Below, one piece after another: positions 43,605 through 57,980 of a DNA stretch of 64,000 nucleotides. The translations under genes and the position numbers were made by a program. The DNA lies in the NCBI GenBank assembly GCA_034440635.1, contig JAOTON010000335.1, forward strand, positions 302,501-366,500. The letters run 5' to 3'. The DNA is from Lepas anatifera. Lineage: Eukaryota > Arthropoda > Thecostraca > Lepadidae. The notes beneath the pieces are model-generated. The model was not told the origin of the DNA. It saw only the letters and a list, made by a program, of their open reading frames with translations, and made no database searches. Every line of letters starts with the position of its first letter. Position 1 is the stretch's first letter.

Positions 43605-46428
43605 GGGACAGTGTCCCAAAACCTGGGGTGCTGGGTGCAGAACGACACCCAGTCAAGCAGAATTTTCCACTCACTTTTATGTATTTTTTGCTGAATTTTC
43701 CCCTCACTTCCAACAATACTTACTACTATTTAATTTTACTAAGCAGTACTTACTACAAAGGCCATTTCCATTGCCTCCTCTACCAACGTCCACTCGAAAA
43801 AGAGAGCAGCAGAATCAACCAAGAGATCGCCAAATTAGCTCGGCTCTTATGCGCTTCTCTGGCTTTTCTGCAGAAAATCTGGCAATTTCTATTTTTCTAG
43901 CCAATTATACCTGGCATCCTTATATCCACCGATTTCAGAGGAACAACTGAATCGAAATTCTGGCGCGGGCAAGACGCTCAGTGCCCCCTGCCCCACCAGA
44001 GAAAGTTCCAATGGGTGAACACCGCCACTAAATTCCACCACTCACAAAATTGGTGAGTGGAAAATTAGACACCCTAGCCTTGTGTTGCCAAAAAATGAGC
44101 TGACCGCTTTGAAAGATACATTTCTGGAAAGCAGTTTATCCGTGCACATGACTTCTAGGCTTACGTCCTTGAAAAGTTGTTTTTGTATTTTTGGTACCGA
44201 GAATAGTGAAAAACCATTTTTGGTCATATTGTTGTTAAAAGCAATTATCTTCGAATTTGTATTCTAAGCAGCATATTTTTTTGACATTGTATGGTAGAAA
44301 ATTGACCATTAATTTCGAAGAAAATAATTTTTATCCATATCAGCCCTTCATCGCTGCGTCCACGCCCTGTGACACCCAAATCCACTCACGACACCCTACG
44401 ACACTCTAGGCATAAATACGCTGATATTTAAGTTCAACTGAAAGTGTCCGGTACTTGAATACATTGAAACTCTACATTTTCATTAAATGATTTTTTGGGC
44501 AACAAGAATGCAACCAGTTACCCTTCAAACATCGGCACTTTTTTGTATGGCAGGTCTACGGCGTGGACTTACCAAATCGCCGTCTTTACATCTAGTAAAT
44601 AAAAGCGGCATCTTTAGGCTTTTTGAAAGGCCAGTTTCATATTCGTTATTGACAAAACATTGTTAGTCTTCCTCTTGGTGTACTTTTAGTTGTATAATTC
44701 TCTAGTCTATAAGGATTTAGAAAATTAATTTAGAGCAATTTTTGAAATGCAAATTATGTTGCTCATGCGACCTGCAAGCGGAAAGCGACCAGAAATTTAA
44801 ATTAGTAGTCGCTCTGACGCTGTCGCAACCCGCCGCGCCTGGCTGATTGTAGACGAAAGGAAGAAACAACACAGAAAGGAGGCTGTAGCTTCGATTAGAT
44901 ATTGATAGAAAGCAGCATATTCATATGAAGGTGAGCATATATGTGAAAAGAAGCAGGGGAATTGACAGGTAAAGAAAAGAAACTTTTAGCAAGAGTCTGG
45001 AAGAGTTTATTGCCATGATAGAAAGTTTGTAGTTTCGTCTGGGTTAGTTAAGTGTAAACCAAGGCTCTACTGGGCCCTAGCATAGGTGTATGCGGGGTGC
45101 AGTGATTGAGGTCAGGAGTGGCCTCCAAAATTCCGATAACTATAGGTATACGTATAGGAGGGGCATTGTCCCGGACAGAAAAACTATACAGTGTATGCTT
45201 AGATAATTGATGTTGGCACTAGGTATTGCATGAAAAAATCCCTTTTCATTTTTTACCACTTGCCGATCTCGGAGGCCCCGTCTGCAGAGTTGGTCTAAGG
45301 GGGCCCCAATATTTCGTTTCAGGGGCCCTTTAGAGCTGGTCGTGTGGGAGAGGAGAGGAGGGGCACAAGAGTTGGTCTAAGGAAGCCCCCCCAAGAGTTG
45401 ATCTTCCTCTCACAAATGTTAGTCTTGGTGGCTCCCAGAGTTCTTTCCCCGAAGGTTGGTCTCAGAAGCCCCCCAAAACGCTTTTTATTTGTGGAAATTC
45501 ACCAATTCCTTTAAAAAAAAATTTGAAGACTGCATCAGGGGGTATCAGTTGGTAAAGATTTACCTGCTTAACCCAAATTTGTCACATGGTAATGGTCAAA
45601 CAATGCTGCTTGGGGACGATTTAAAAATATTTACTTTGAGAAAATTAAAGGAAATATCCATCCCTCAGTTCAAACAAGGGCTCTGAGAGTTTACCACCTG
45701 AGTACCCAAATTGGAAATTTTTTACTCCGCCATATATTTTGGGGGGAATTTTCCACTCACTCGCCATACATTCTGAGCTGAATTTTCCACTCGACACCCT
45801 AGCGCAAAACCTATTTTGGGTCACTGACTGGGGAACATCATTTTCGCCAGAGGCCTCAGTAGAGATACTTGGATTTTGTTGGTGACAGATACCTTAAATT
45901 GAATTTTTATCCTCCATAGACTCCATATAACACTTTGTCAGTATCAGCCTATATAGGGTTCTGTCCTCGCTAGACTGTAAAATAACAGTAACGGCAGAAA
46001 GTCAAAGTAAAAATCAATGTCAGCTTTCCTGTGTGTTCACATCAATAGCTATCATCATTTTTGGCATATCAAATGGCCGTAGAACTCTACATATCAGCTC
46101 AATTTGGCATGTGCAACTTGCACTTTATACCTGTGCAAGGAAAAACTTGCACACACTTCCATTTAAGTTAATTTTACATTCATGACTCTTTTTGTCCTTC
46201 ACTACACTATCTAATTTTGCTTCAGATTCAGAATTCCATAAGAAATTATATATTTTTCATGTTTTGCTTCATAGTCTGATAAATGTTACTCTGCTATATC
46301 TTGTGTAGCTTTTCAGGCGTGTTTTACATATTCAACGTACTTGTTGTCTGCTATATTAAACAATATTGGCAATATTCTACGCTGAATTCCAGTACAGCGT
46401 AGTTTAGAGCAGCGTAACGGCAATACGA
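43605..46428. other. Non-coding interval
   Basis: AT-rich with scattered repeats: a recurring aattttccactcac motif (43660, 43690, 44060, 45750, 45780) and a degenerate gttggtct / ggcccc block at 45280-45480. No gene was recognised. Confidence 0.45.
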
Positions 46429-47073
46429 AATGAACGGTAAACCCCTGACTGAGCTGACCATCGAAAAAGACCTGGGTGTGTTCATGGACGACCAGCTCAA
46501 GTTCCGCCGCCAAGCTGCTTCTGCCGTATCTAAGGCCAGCCAGATACTGGGGGCCATCAAGAGGACTTTTGTCCACATGGACAAGCATGTGATGACCCTT
46601 CTCTTCAAGGCCCTTGTCAGACCGCACCTCGAATATGCCAATGTGGTATGGGGCCCATTCAACAAGGCTGACCAAATTTTGGTGGAACGGGTCCAGCGTC
46701 GTGCTATGAAACTAGTTCCCTCTGTGCGGCCTTTGGGCTATGAGCAACGGCTTAGGCTCCTCAAGCTTCCGTCTCTCTGGTACAGGCGCAAGAGGTGGAA
46801 CATGATCTTCGTCTTCAAGTTGATGCACGGCCAGCTGGGAGTTAGCAAAGAAGAGTTCTTCATGGATCCACCTGTCAGTGTTCCGCGTTGTCACAGCTTC
46901 AAGGTTGGAAGCCACGTGCAATAACGAGGGCAAGAAGGAACCATTTTGGAGTACGTACTGTGTCCGACTAGAACAGCCTCCCCGACTGGGTCGTCGACTC
47001 GCCATCTGTTGATGCATTCAAGAATAACATTGACAGACACTGGGCAGAGCACGTTTATACATTCCCGACGTAG
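46429..47073 (+). mobile_element. CR1-type LINE D 3' fragment
   Basis: Reverse-transcriptase thumb and C-terminal part: EKDLGVFMDDQLKFR, KALVRPHLEYANVVWGPF, LPSLWYRRKRWNMIFVFK. After a 1-nt shift near 46918 it continues RNHFGVRTVSD, TAG (in place of Trp), NSLPDWVVDSPSVDAF and RHWAEHVYTFPT to a stop at 47071-47073. The 3' UTR resumes at 47815 beyond the hAT MITE and ends in ctaaggtaac-type repeats near 47905. It is related to LINE C. Confidence 0.8.
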
Positions 47074-47080
47074 TTAAGCA

Positions 47081-47806
47081 CAGGGTACTTTAACTACGGG
47101 TACAACCAAGTTTCCTACTAAATATAGTCCTCCCATGATGACGTCACCGCCCTTTCCTACTAAATTATAGGAGATTCTACTAAGTTTTTGGAAGGATCAG
47201 CTGGAACATACCAAGTTTGGGCGTATTTGGCATCAATCTAGTATAAATTGAAATCAACTTGTTTCACCCATTTGACAGTAACCTTGATCTCAACGGCGAG
47301 CAGCATATTTTACGTAAATCTAATGAAAAAATTATAACACTTCAAAGAATTTGTTGAAAGGGCATACATTTATTTGATCAACTCAGGCCTACTTAATAGC
47401 CGAGAGAAATAAATTTACCTTCGCTGAAGAGATCACCGGTGTTTATTGTCTTCTGCTGCAGATACCACCAACAGCCAATCAAAGGTCAGAAATCAACAGC
47501 CAATCAAAATCGAGATTAGTCTTACTGCAAACAGCTGTTAGTGCTGAACCTGTCCTTATTTTGACACGCTCTGGAAAATTTGTAAAAATAATATTCTTTA
47601 CTGGAGTTTTTGCAAAACGTCTGATGGTTTCACAAATAAAAATATTTTAGCTTTCTGTTCAACCATATAAGTTCTGTTGATACAGTTCTAAAATAGGCTA
47701 TTTAGAGCTTCGAAAAAGTGCAATTTCTCCAATGCCCTGCATAGTAACTGTGTTGCCTCTCCAGCCATGATGACGTAATGCTGCCAAACAACTTGAACGG
47801 GGTCTG
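47081..47806. mobile_element. hAT-type MITE, copy 2 (726 bp, inverted)
   Basis: Starts CAGGGTACTTTAACTAC and ends GAACGGGGTCTG. It is flanked by exact 8-bp gttaagca (47073-47080 and 47807-47814). It is inserted immediately after the stop of a CR1 fragment, splitting its 3' UTR. Confidence 0.9.
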
Positions 47807-47905
47807 GTTAAGCACTATACCTGTAATGAGCTCGATGAGAGCGGGCAAAACAGGCACCTAGCGTGCCTCATAAAGACCTGTATACCTAAGGTAACCTAAG
47901 GTAAG

Positions 47906-49128
47906 GTAACTTTGCAAGAAGTTGTATTTTTACGCTGCGTTTTTGTGAAAAAAGATTGTGGTGTATTATTCACTTTCTACGCTGCATTATGCTACTTCTA
48001 CGCTATAAGCATAAGTTACCCCTGTTATGAAATGGGGCCCTGGCCCGGAATAACAACTGGACGGTAGTATCGGCGGTCGCCCACATGGCCCACACCACAA
48101 AACAGATTTGAGAATCAAAATGTAAACAAGTAACGTCCGGGACACGCCACAAATGCCGCTCGGCCGAACTACAGGTTGCTACAGACTAACAGAAGAAAAA
48201 GTTTAGAAAGTCTCTAGAACCTCCATATAGTAACCCTCATCCCTCCAAAACACTTAAATACGAAATATGTGCACATTCTAGAATACAAAAGGACAATCAA
48301 AGACCAACAAAGAAATCAATCATTTCAAGCACAGGACTTATTCAAAGGTGAACTTGCACAGGCTGAAACTATTCACTGGAATTGTATTTCCCCCCAATCT
48401 ACAATATTGGGCAAAAATCGCGTATTTTTGTTTGCCACACGCACAACACGTCCTCCAGGGAAGGGCAAGGATGCCAGATCTTTAAATCCTATGCTTATGT
48501 AAGTAAAAGTTTTGCTGTAGAGCATGCGGTTCTTGCATGTATTACGATAAAACACTTTTCAATATTCAGTGAAATTTGAATTAGCCAGTGTGACCTGTGC
48601 AAAAAGATTTTCCAAGAACCCCAAAGGTCCCTCTCTAATTGCTCTCAAAAAAGTCACCTTTTTGAGGTACTGTTTTTTTTCACGAATGTCCTTTACCAAA
48701 ACTTATTTTTTCCGCCACCGCAAATAGGTAAAAAATTGATTGAGTCCCATTTTAGCTGTTTGCGCCTTTGCAATCAGCACCATAGTTTTGTACCCCAATA
48801 CCAGGTTGCCCAGACCAGAAAGGTTAACGTACTGTTGGTATTACACTGTCAGCAGACAGGCAGCCGGATCACACCTGTCTGTGCTGTGGACGTGTCCCGT
48901 TCGGCATTTATATTTAAATATCACGCATTGGCTTAGAAGCAGAGCCATCGTTTTTTTACTAGAAGTCTGCCCTTGCACCCAAAATTGTAAAAATAAGCAG
49001 TGATCGCTATATATTGTAAAAAAATTATTTATGCCTAGGCGGATCTAAATCTATCGTTTGGAGTTGGGTCATCGCCCTGCTAAAATCGCGAACAACGAGT
49101 GATCTAAGAAAATCAGCAAAATGAGGCA
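47906..49128. other. Non-coding interval
   Basis: Contains the right end of the possible GGGCCCC element (to 48040). Otherwise AT-rich with no supported gene; the open frames at 48269-49003 lack domains. Confidence 0.4.
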
Positions 49129-49249
49129 TAAGCGGATCCAGGGAGCACTCACCCCCCCCATCGACCCTCAGTGCCCCGTTAACTGGACATAGCGCCCCTC
49201 TGATTCGTCGATGGCACCCCTGAAAGGCTGCTTCCCCCTCTCCGGATGT

Positions 49250-49720
49250 AGGTACCGGCGTCCCTGCGATAGGATTTGGCGCCCGCCTGATAGGATTCGG
49301 CGCCCGCCTGATAGGACTTGGCGCCCGCCTGTTTGGTGTCCACCTGATAGGATTTGGCGCGCGCCTGATAGCATTTAGCGCCCGCCTGATAGCATTTGGC
49401 GCCCGCCTGATAGCATTTAGCGCCTACATGATAGGACTTGGCGCCCGCCTGATAGGATTTGGCGCCAGCCTGATAGGACTTTGCGCCCGCCTGATAGGAC
49501 TTGGCGCTCGCCTGATAGGATTTGGCGCCTGCCTGATAGGATTTGGCACAAGCCTGATAGGATTTTGCACCCGCCTGATAGGATTTAGCGGCCACGTGAT
49601 AGGATTTGGTACCCGCTTGATAGGACTTGGCGCCCGCCTGATAGGATTTGGTGCCCACCTGATAGATTTGAGCGCCCATCTGGTAGGATTTGGCGCCCAT
49701 TTGATAGGTTTTGCCGCCCA
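49250..49720. repeat. 21-bp minisatellite, about 22 units
   Basis: The unit on the + strand is ggcgcccgcctgataggattt with single-base variants. Because 21 is a multiple of three, frames on both strands stay open (AKSYQAG on minus, LIGFGAR on plus). There is no sign that these are translated. Confidence 0.9.
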
Positions 49721-49789
49721 AAAGTGACGACCCCTGGTCCTGATGGCGCCCGCGACCATGTGCCTGCTCCCCCTCCCGATCGAAAATCC

Positions 49790-50771
49790 TGGAGCAACAT
49801 ATGGATAACATATGGATACAATTTTCACTGGAATGGTCGGATTGGACCCTCCTTGATCCTTCCCAGGCTGTTTCTAAGCATTGATTCAGTAAGAGGTCAC
49901 ATAATGACTCGGTGTAAACCGTTTTGCTTAGACGGCTGCCTGGGTGAAAACGATTTCTGCATGCCAAACTTCAGAGGGTATGCACAAGTTGTCTCCCGAC
50001 ATTTTGCGTGGATAAAACTTTTTATTCAGCATGGTCGACTTCATAAGCTAGGAGTAGGAACACAATAGTTGGTATCCTCCTACTTTTATCTGGCGGTAGT
50101 GGGTGACCGATATATCACGTTTGAGGGGTGATGGTCAGCAACCACAGCTATTATTTTTATGTGAAAGGACATTCGGTCATGCTAAATGTGCTACCAAATT
50201 TACAGAAAAACTTATTCTACCAAATATGCTCAAGATTTGGTACAGTCTACCATGACTTAAAAGGAAAAGGTGATGATGTTATCCAGGGTGTTCTAGATTT
50301 TGAAGTAAACTTGGGAGCATCGGTTTGTACCTGCAAGAATTGTTTTAACCATGGAATATTGATTTGTAATTATGAAAAAGTCTGTGGGAAAATATTTTGA
50401 TCATTTATTTTTGGCTAGCATTTAACACAGCGCCAGCACGGGGAACCTTGGTAACTTTCAAAAGCTATCTTTATGCAGGTATCACTCCATACTTAATGCA
50501 TACGCCCTGTTTTTAATCGAAATCTCGCTTTAATCCTTAATTATGTTACATGGAGTCTGTAAAAGGAAAACTGACAATGTTGCTCAGGGCCGGTGATATT
50601 TTATATTATGTAAACTTTGGATAACAAAAACGTATGGGCTTCCAGATGACCCTAGATATAGCCAGATTTTCTACCTTGGTCATGACTCAACAAGTCTGCA
50701 TGAAGCTCCTCAGGGTAAAAAATGTAGGGACAAAATTGCAGGTGATAATAAAACACCCCTCTTTGCAGAAT
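49790..50771. other. Interval upstream of the zinc finger gene
   Basis: A 90-codon frame at 50128-50400 (+) contains CTCKNC and a further Cys pair but matches no family I recognise. It may be an unspliced exon or chance. Otherwise no feature. Confidence 0.35.
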
Positions 50772-52539
50772 ATGGCTGACTTTGAAGCAGAGTATGGCAC
50801 CGCCAATACCTCCTTGGCACAGCCAGTGCAAGACAGATTCACAAAGAGGGAGACTTCTTTTGAGGACAGTGATGCCTCCGTGATTGCAGAGTTGGACAGT
50901 TCTTCCGGACACAGACGGGGACAGTGACTATGTACCTCCCCAGATTCAGCGGTCAGATGGGGATGACGCTTTTGCAGCCAGTCATGATGAAGCTTCCATT
51001 AAAAAGAAGGCGGAGAGCGCGACATCGACAGAACTAATCCTGGGGGAAGCAGCGGCAAAAAGCGCGCCAGGCAAACGTAAAACAAGACCTGCATCGCGAG
51101 AGAAACGTACATCGCGAGGCCCCACTAAGTGAGTAGCCTGGTCTGTTGTCCTGCTCTTAGTCTTAATGACGGGCGCAATCCCTGGTTACCGTCGGTGCAT
51201 TTCCCATATGCAATATTGATGTGTTGCTACGTCCAAAAACGTGGCGGACATGATTTAGGGAGTAGTTCTCCCGCAGATTGTTAGTAAAGTCTTTGTGCTT
51301 GAGTCGGGTTAGTACTTCATCGAACGTTACAGGAAGCTCTAGATTGATGTTGGTTGGCACAGGCTCGAACTATTTTGATGTGTTCAATGTTTTTTTACGT
51401 TGCTGGTGTATTTCCTGCTGAATATTCTGACGTTATCATCTCGTCTTCTCAGACGCTCTGCGAAGCATCAGAGTGACATGGAAAACGGCGGAAAACAGAA
51501 CCGTTGGATCTGCAAATTTTGCGGTAAGATTTTATCGAGCGGCAGGTTTCTGAATAATCACACTGTGAGATTCCATTCACTTTCAACGAGTGACATATCA
51601 TCCGAGAATGACATTGCTCCTCTAAGAGAGAAAAAGTTTTGCTGTCATGTGTGTGGAAAATCATTTCAATTGAAGAATGGTTTGGATAACCATTCCAAAT
51701 TACACACAGGCGAAAGGCCGTATAAATGCCAAGTGTGTGGTAAATCATTTATCCAGAAAGGCGGGTTGAAAGTTCATGCTCTCACGCATGCCGAGAAGAA
51801 GCCCTACCAGTGCCACATCTGCGAGAAAAGCTACTGCAGGTCGCGAGATCTGCACGACCATCTGATGAAACACTCTGGTACCGAGCCATTTCCGTGCGAC
51901 ATCTGCGACAAGTCGTTTGCCACGTGTTCGAAGTTGCAACGACATCTGGTGATACATTCGGGTGAACTGCCGCATCCGTGCAACATCTGCAAGAGACGTT
52001 TTGCAGATAGGGGAAATTTGAGGGCACACATGAGAAAATTGCACCCAGGACTCGCCTTGGAGATGTACCCGTGCTCTGTATGCCACGAGGTGTATACTGA
52101 GAAGATCTCGCGAGACCGACACTGCCAGGCTGTTCACAGCGGCGCGGGTGACCTTGAGCGCGTCGCCTTCTGCTGCTTGAACTGCCGCATGTCCTTCCCC
52201 TCTCGAGCGGAGCTGGCTGTTCACAGTCGGCAGCACGATTCAGACAAGCGGGACTGCAGCGGTAAACCGGCCGCCGCCTTCCGGTGTGACATTTGTCAGA
52301 AGTTGTTCCCGACCAGAGGCCGTCTCAACGGCCATATAGTGCGTCACGATCCTCTGCGCGTGATTCCGCGGCCACATGGCTGTGGGGTCTGCGGTAAAAA
52401 GTTTCAGAACAGGTGCGACGTGGTTGTGCACATGAGAACTCACTCTGGTGAGCGTCCATTTCAGTGTGAGGTTTGCCGCAGGAAGTTCTCTGTGCTCAGC
52501 AACATGTCGCGCCATCGGTGCGTCCCCAAGGATGACTGA
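50772..52539 (+). CDS. C2H2 zinc finger protein with 11 fingers, two exons
   Basis: Exon 1 is 50772-51128 (acceptor cctctttgcag before AATATGGCTGAC; donor GTGAGT). Exon 2 is 51453-52539 (acceptor tcgtcttctcag). The AAG codon is split 2+1, giving SRGPTK|RSAKHQSD. The N-terminal part is acidic (DTDGDSDYVPPQ) then basic (KRKTRPASREKR). Eleven C2H2 fingers follow: ten standard (from WICKFCGK, CCHVCGKSF, YKCQVCGKSF, YQCHICEKSY onward) and a last CEVCRRKF with H-x3-C (RHRC). TGERPYK-type linkers join some fingers. A sequence-specific nuclear DNA-binding protein is the likely role; the target is unknown. The first exon needs one base fewer near 50907 (SSS|DTDGD). Further 5' exons may exist. Confidence 0.8.
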
Positions 52540-53214
52540 GGTCGGGTTCACTGCGTATGGGAAATCGGTGCTGGGATCTAAGTCGTTTTCGGCTTTCGAG
52601 TTTTAATCAGAAGATGGTTTGCGTTTGGTTTTGATTTAAGCTTTAAGCAATGGGTTGAACAATCTTGTGGTTTTGGTTGCCAGACTAGTGCCACTGTTGT
52701 CGGGTAGTCCCGGTTTTTCTTACATGGCTTTTGCCAAGTTAGGTGTAAGGGTTTTGTTTGTTTCACGTTTCTTAAATACTATAGATGTAGTATTGAGATG
52801 AGTTGATATCTTTATCTTATATTGTGTTTTGTCCTGTTTTACATCATCACATTCTTAATTCGATATACATATAGAATATCTTATTGTGCTGATAAGTACA
52901 TGTGAAAACGTGGGGTTTTAGCCTTTCCCACAGTGTTACCCACCAAGGGAATATGGCACCTTCATTATGGGATTTGAACTCACATGGCCTTGTGGTGGAG
53001 CATGCCGAGAAACCACGTGATCGGTGTGCCCCAGAACTTACTGTTGGCGGAGGAAAAGTATTCATTGCATATCGATCTTCTCTTCTCCGGGTGGTTACAT
53101 GTTATGGGGTAACCTTAGCAACGTGACGCAATGCTCAAGTCCCGCTGCGTGGAAAAATATCTATTGCTTGGGTATCTTTAAAACCACGTGCTGAATGTGT
53201 ACTTGGTGCAGGGG
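52540..53214. other. 3' region of the zinc finger gene
   Basis: T-rich 3' untranslated or intergenic sequence. No clear AATAAA close to the stop. No gene seen. Confidence 0.4.
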
Positions 53215-53580
53215 GTTGCGCTCCGGCTTTTTAGCATATGCCAAAAATGGCAACCTCAAATCTGGCATTCACCATGGCGATGACGTCAGCAATCGCCTAG
53301 AGATCCCCTAGCAACGCATCTCCGCTCTCTATTGTAGATGACGGGGCTCAGCAGATAGGTTTCGGGTTAGTGGCAATAATACTGCTTTTTGTGGACGTGG
53401 GATAATTAATCCTGGGTCCACCCCATCACCAGATGCATCTTGAAACCGTACAAACAGTCCACGATCCGTAGCCGATATACATGGAATGAAATGGCGGCTC
53501 CACCTCGAGAGCAATCGCTGACGTCACAAGCGTAAAAGTCTCTAAAAAAGAGGTTGCCATTTTTTGAGAGCGGAGCGTTC
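53215..53580. mobile_element. MITE family M2, full copy
   Basis: The ends are inverted: ttgcgctccggctttttagc ... aaaaatggcaacctc at the left, and gaggttgccattttttgag then cggagcgttc at the right. A third, partial copy (ggttgccatttttggcatag) lies at 42558-42605. Superfamily not determined. Confidence 0.7.
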
Positions 53581-53759
53581 TACCTTTACATTTAAAGGCC
53601 TTGCTTGGTACTGAGGACTACAAATGCGCTTAGCTTTCTGCAGTAACTAGTTTGAAACGTAAGATGTTTTCATATAGCAAGAAAAGCAGCTGTAACTGAT
53701 CATTGCCACTTTGGGTTCTTATAATCCCCCTTTTAGCTAAAAAAGCCTCATTTATGTTT

Positions 53760-54589
53760 GCGTTCATTTTTGGCGAAATAAAACTGGTTCAACCGGCTTT
53801 GACGTTACGCTGATTTGAGGACTGCTATTGAAATCGTTCATCAATATATATGTATATATATATATATATATATTCGTATAGTTGGGGAGCAGATTCTCTT
53901 TAATGCATTGTTCATTAAATACAATTGCTTGTTTAGCCGCAGAAAGTTTTTTAGATTTAGATTCAATACTACGAATAAGTTTAATGTTATTTTTGGTATG
54001 TTTGTGCAAAGTCGTAGCAAAGGACATAAAATAGGTTTAAGTTTCACATAGTAATATTTCACCAAGCTTATGGCATGATCACACACAAAATCGACGCTCT
54101 TTAAAAGTATTAATCAGTTTGAATTTTTTAATCCTAATATGAAAGCGCACAGCATATCGACAAATGATCCTTCAACACAAAAATACCAAGCAAACACCTC
54201 AATCACGTCTAAAACATGACATATCACAAATAACAGGAATAAAACACGCTTACAATGCTTCCTAAATATTCACCGAATATTCCTATCATATAGGGGAAGG
54301 TGTGTGAGTTGTTTGGTGTGGATGTTGATGATGGGTGACGTGTCTCGGATGTACAGTGTTTCTAGTGTCGTGAGTCTGCGATGATCAGTGCACTGTGCTA
54401 GGACTGTGGTGTTTTCTGTCAATATGTTTCGTGTAATATCTGTGTTGTGGTACTCCTGCATGTGCCGTTTAGGTGATCCTTCCTGTAGGTGCATGGTGAG
54501 TCGTCTGCTGAGAGATGTGGTAGTCATACCAATGTAACATACCTTTCGGGTTGCGCAGTCCCTGGCCTTACATTGGAACTGGTATATTA
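53760..54589 (-). mobile_element. Penelope-like element fragment, left arm of a palindrome
   Basis: Minus-strand frame 54614-54270 encodes a GIY-YIG endonuclease: YQFQCKARDC, CYIGMTTTSLSRRLTMHL, then LETLYIRDTSPIINIHTKQ. Downstream on the same strand, 54027-53764 encodes MSFATTLHKHTKNN, KLIRSIESKSKKLSA and FNEQCIKENLLPNY, resembling the start of a Penelope ORF. GIY-YIG followed by a new ORF start fits the partially tandem (pLTR) layout of these elements. It ends at a short (TA)n at 53845-53878. Confidence 0.75.
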
Positions 54590-54629
54590 TATATCTCAAA
54601 GAAGAGCACGACACTCAAGCAGACCAATG

Positions 54630-57980
<3,351 letters not shown>

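Larger units (their letters stand above)
42664..48040. mobile_element. Possible 5.4-kb composite DNA element with GGGCCCC-GTTTCATAA ends
   Basis: ggccccgtttcataa at 42666 has its inverse ttatgaaatggggcc at 48025. The next bases are also loosely inverted (gttgtagaaatgcggcgt against acgctgc..ttctac). The interior holds MITE M1 copy 3, a CR1 fragment and hAT MITE copy 2, so the original element would have been much shorter. No transposase was found. Confidence 0.45.

Noticed and set aside
50128..50400. 90-codon frame with Cys pairs
   Set aside because: Not enough to call a gene: no recognised fold and no clear splice borders linking it to the zinc finger gene.
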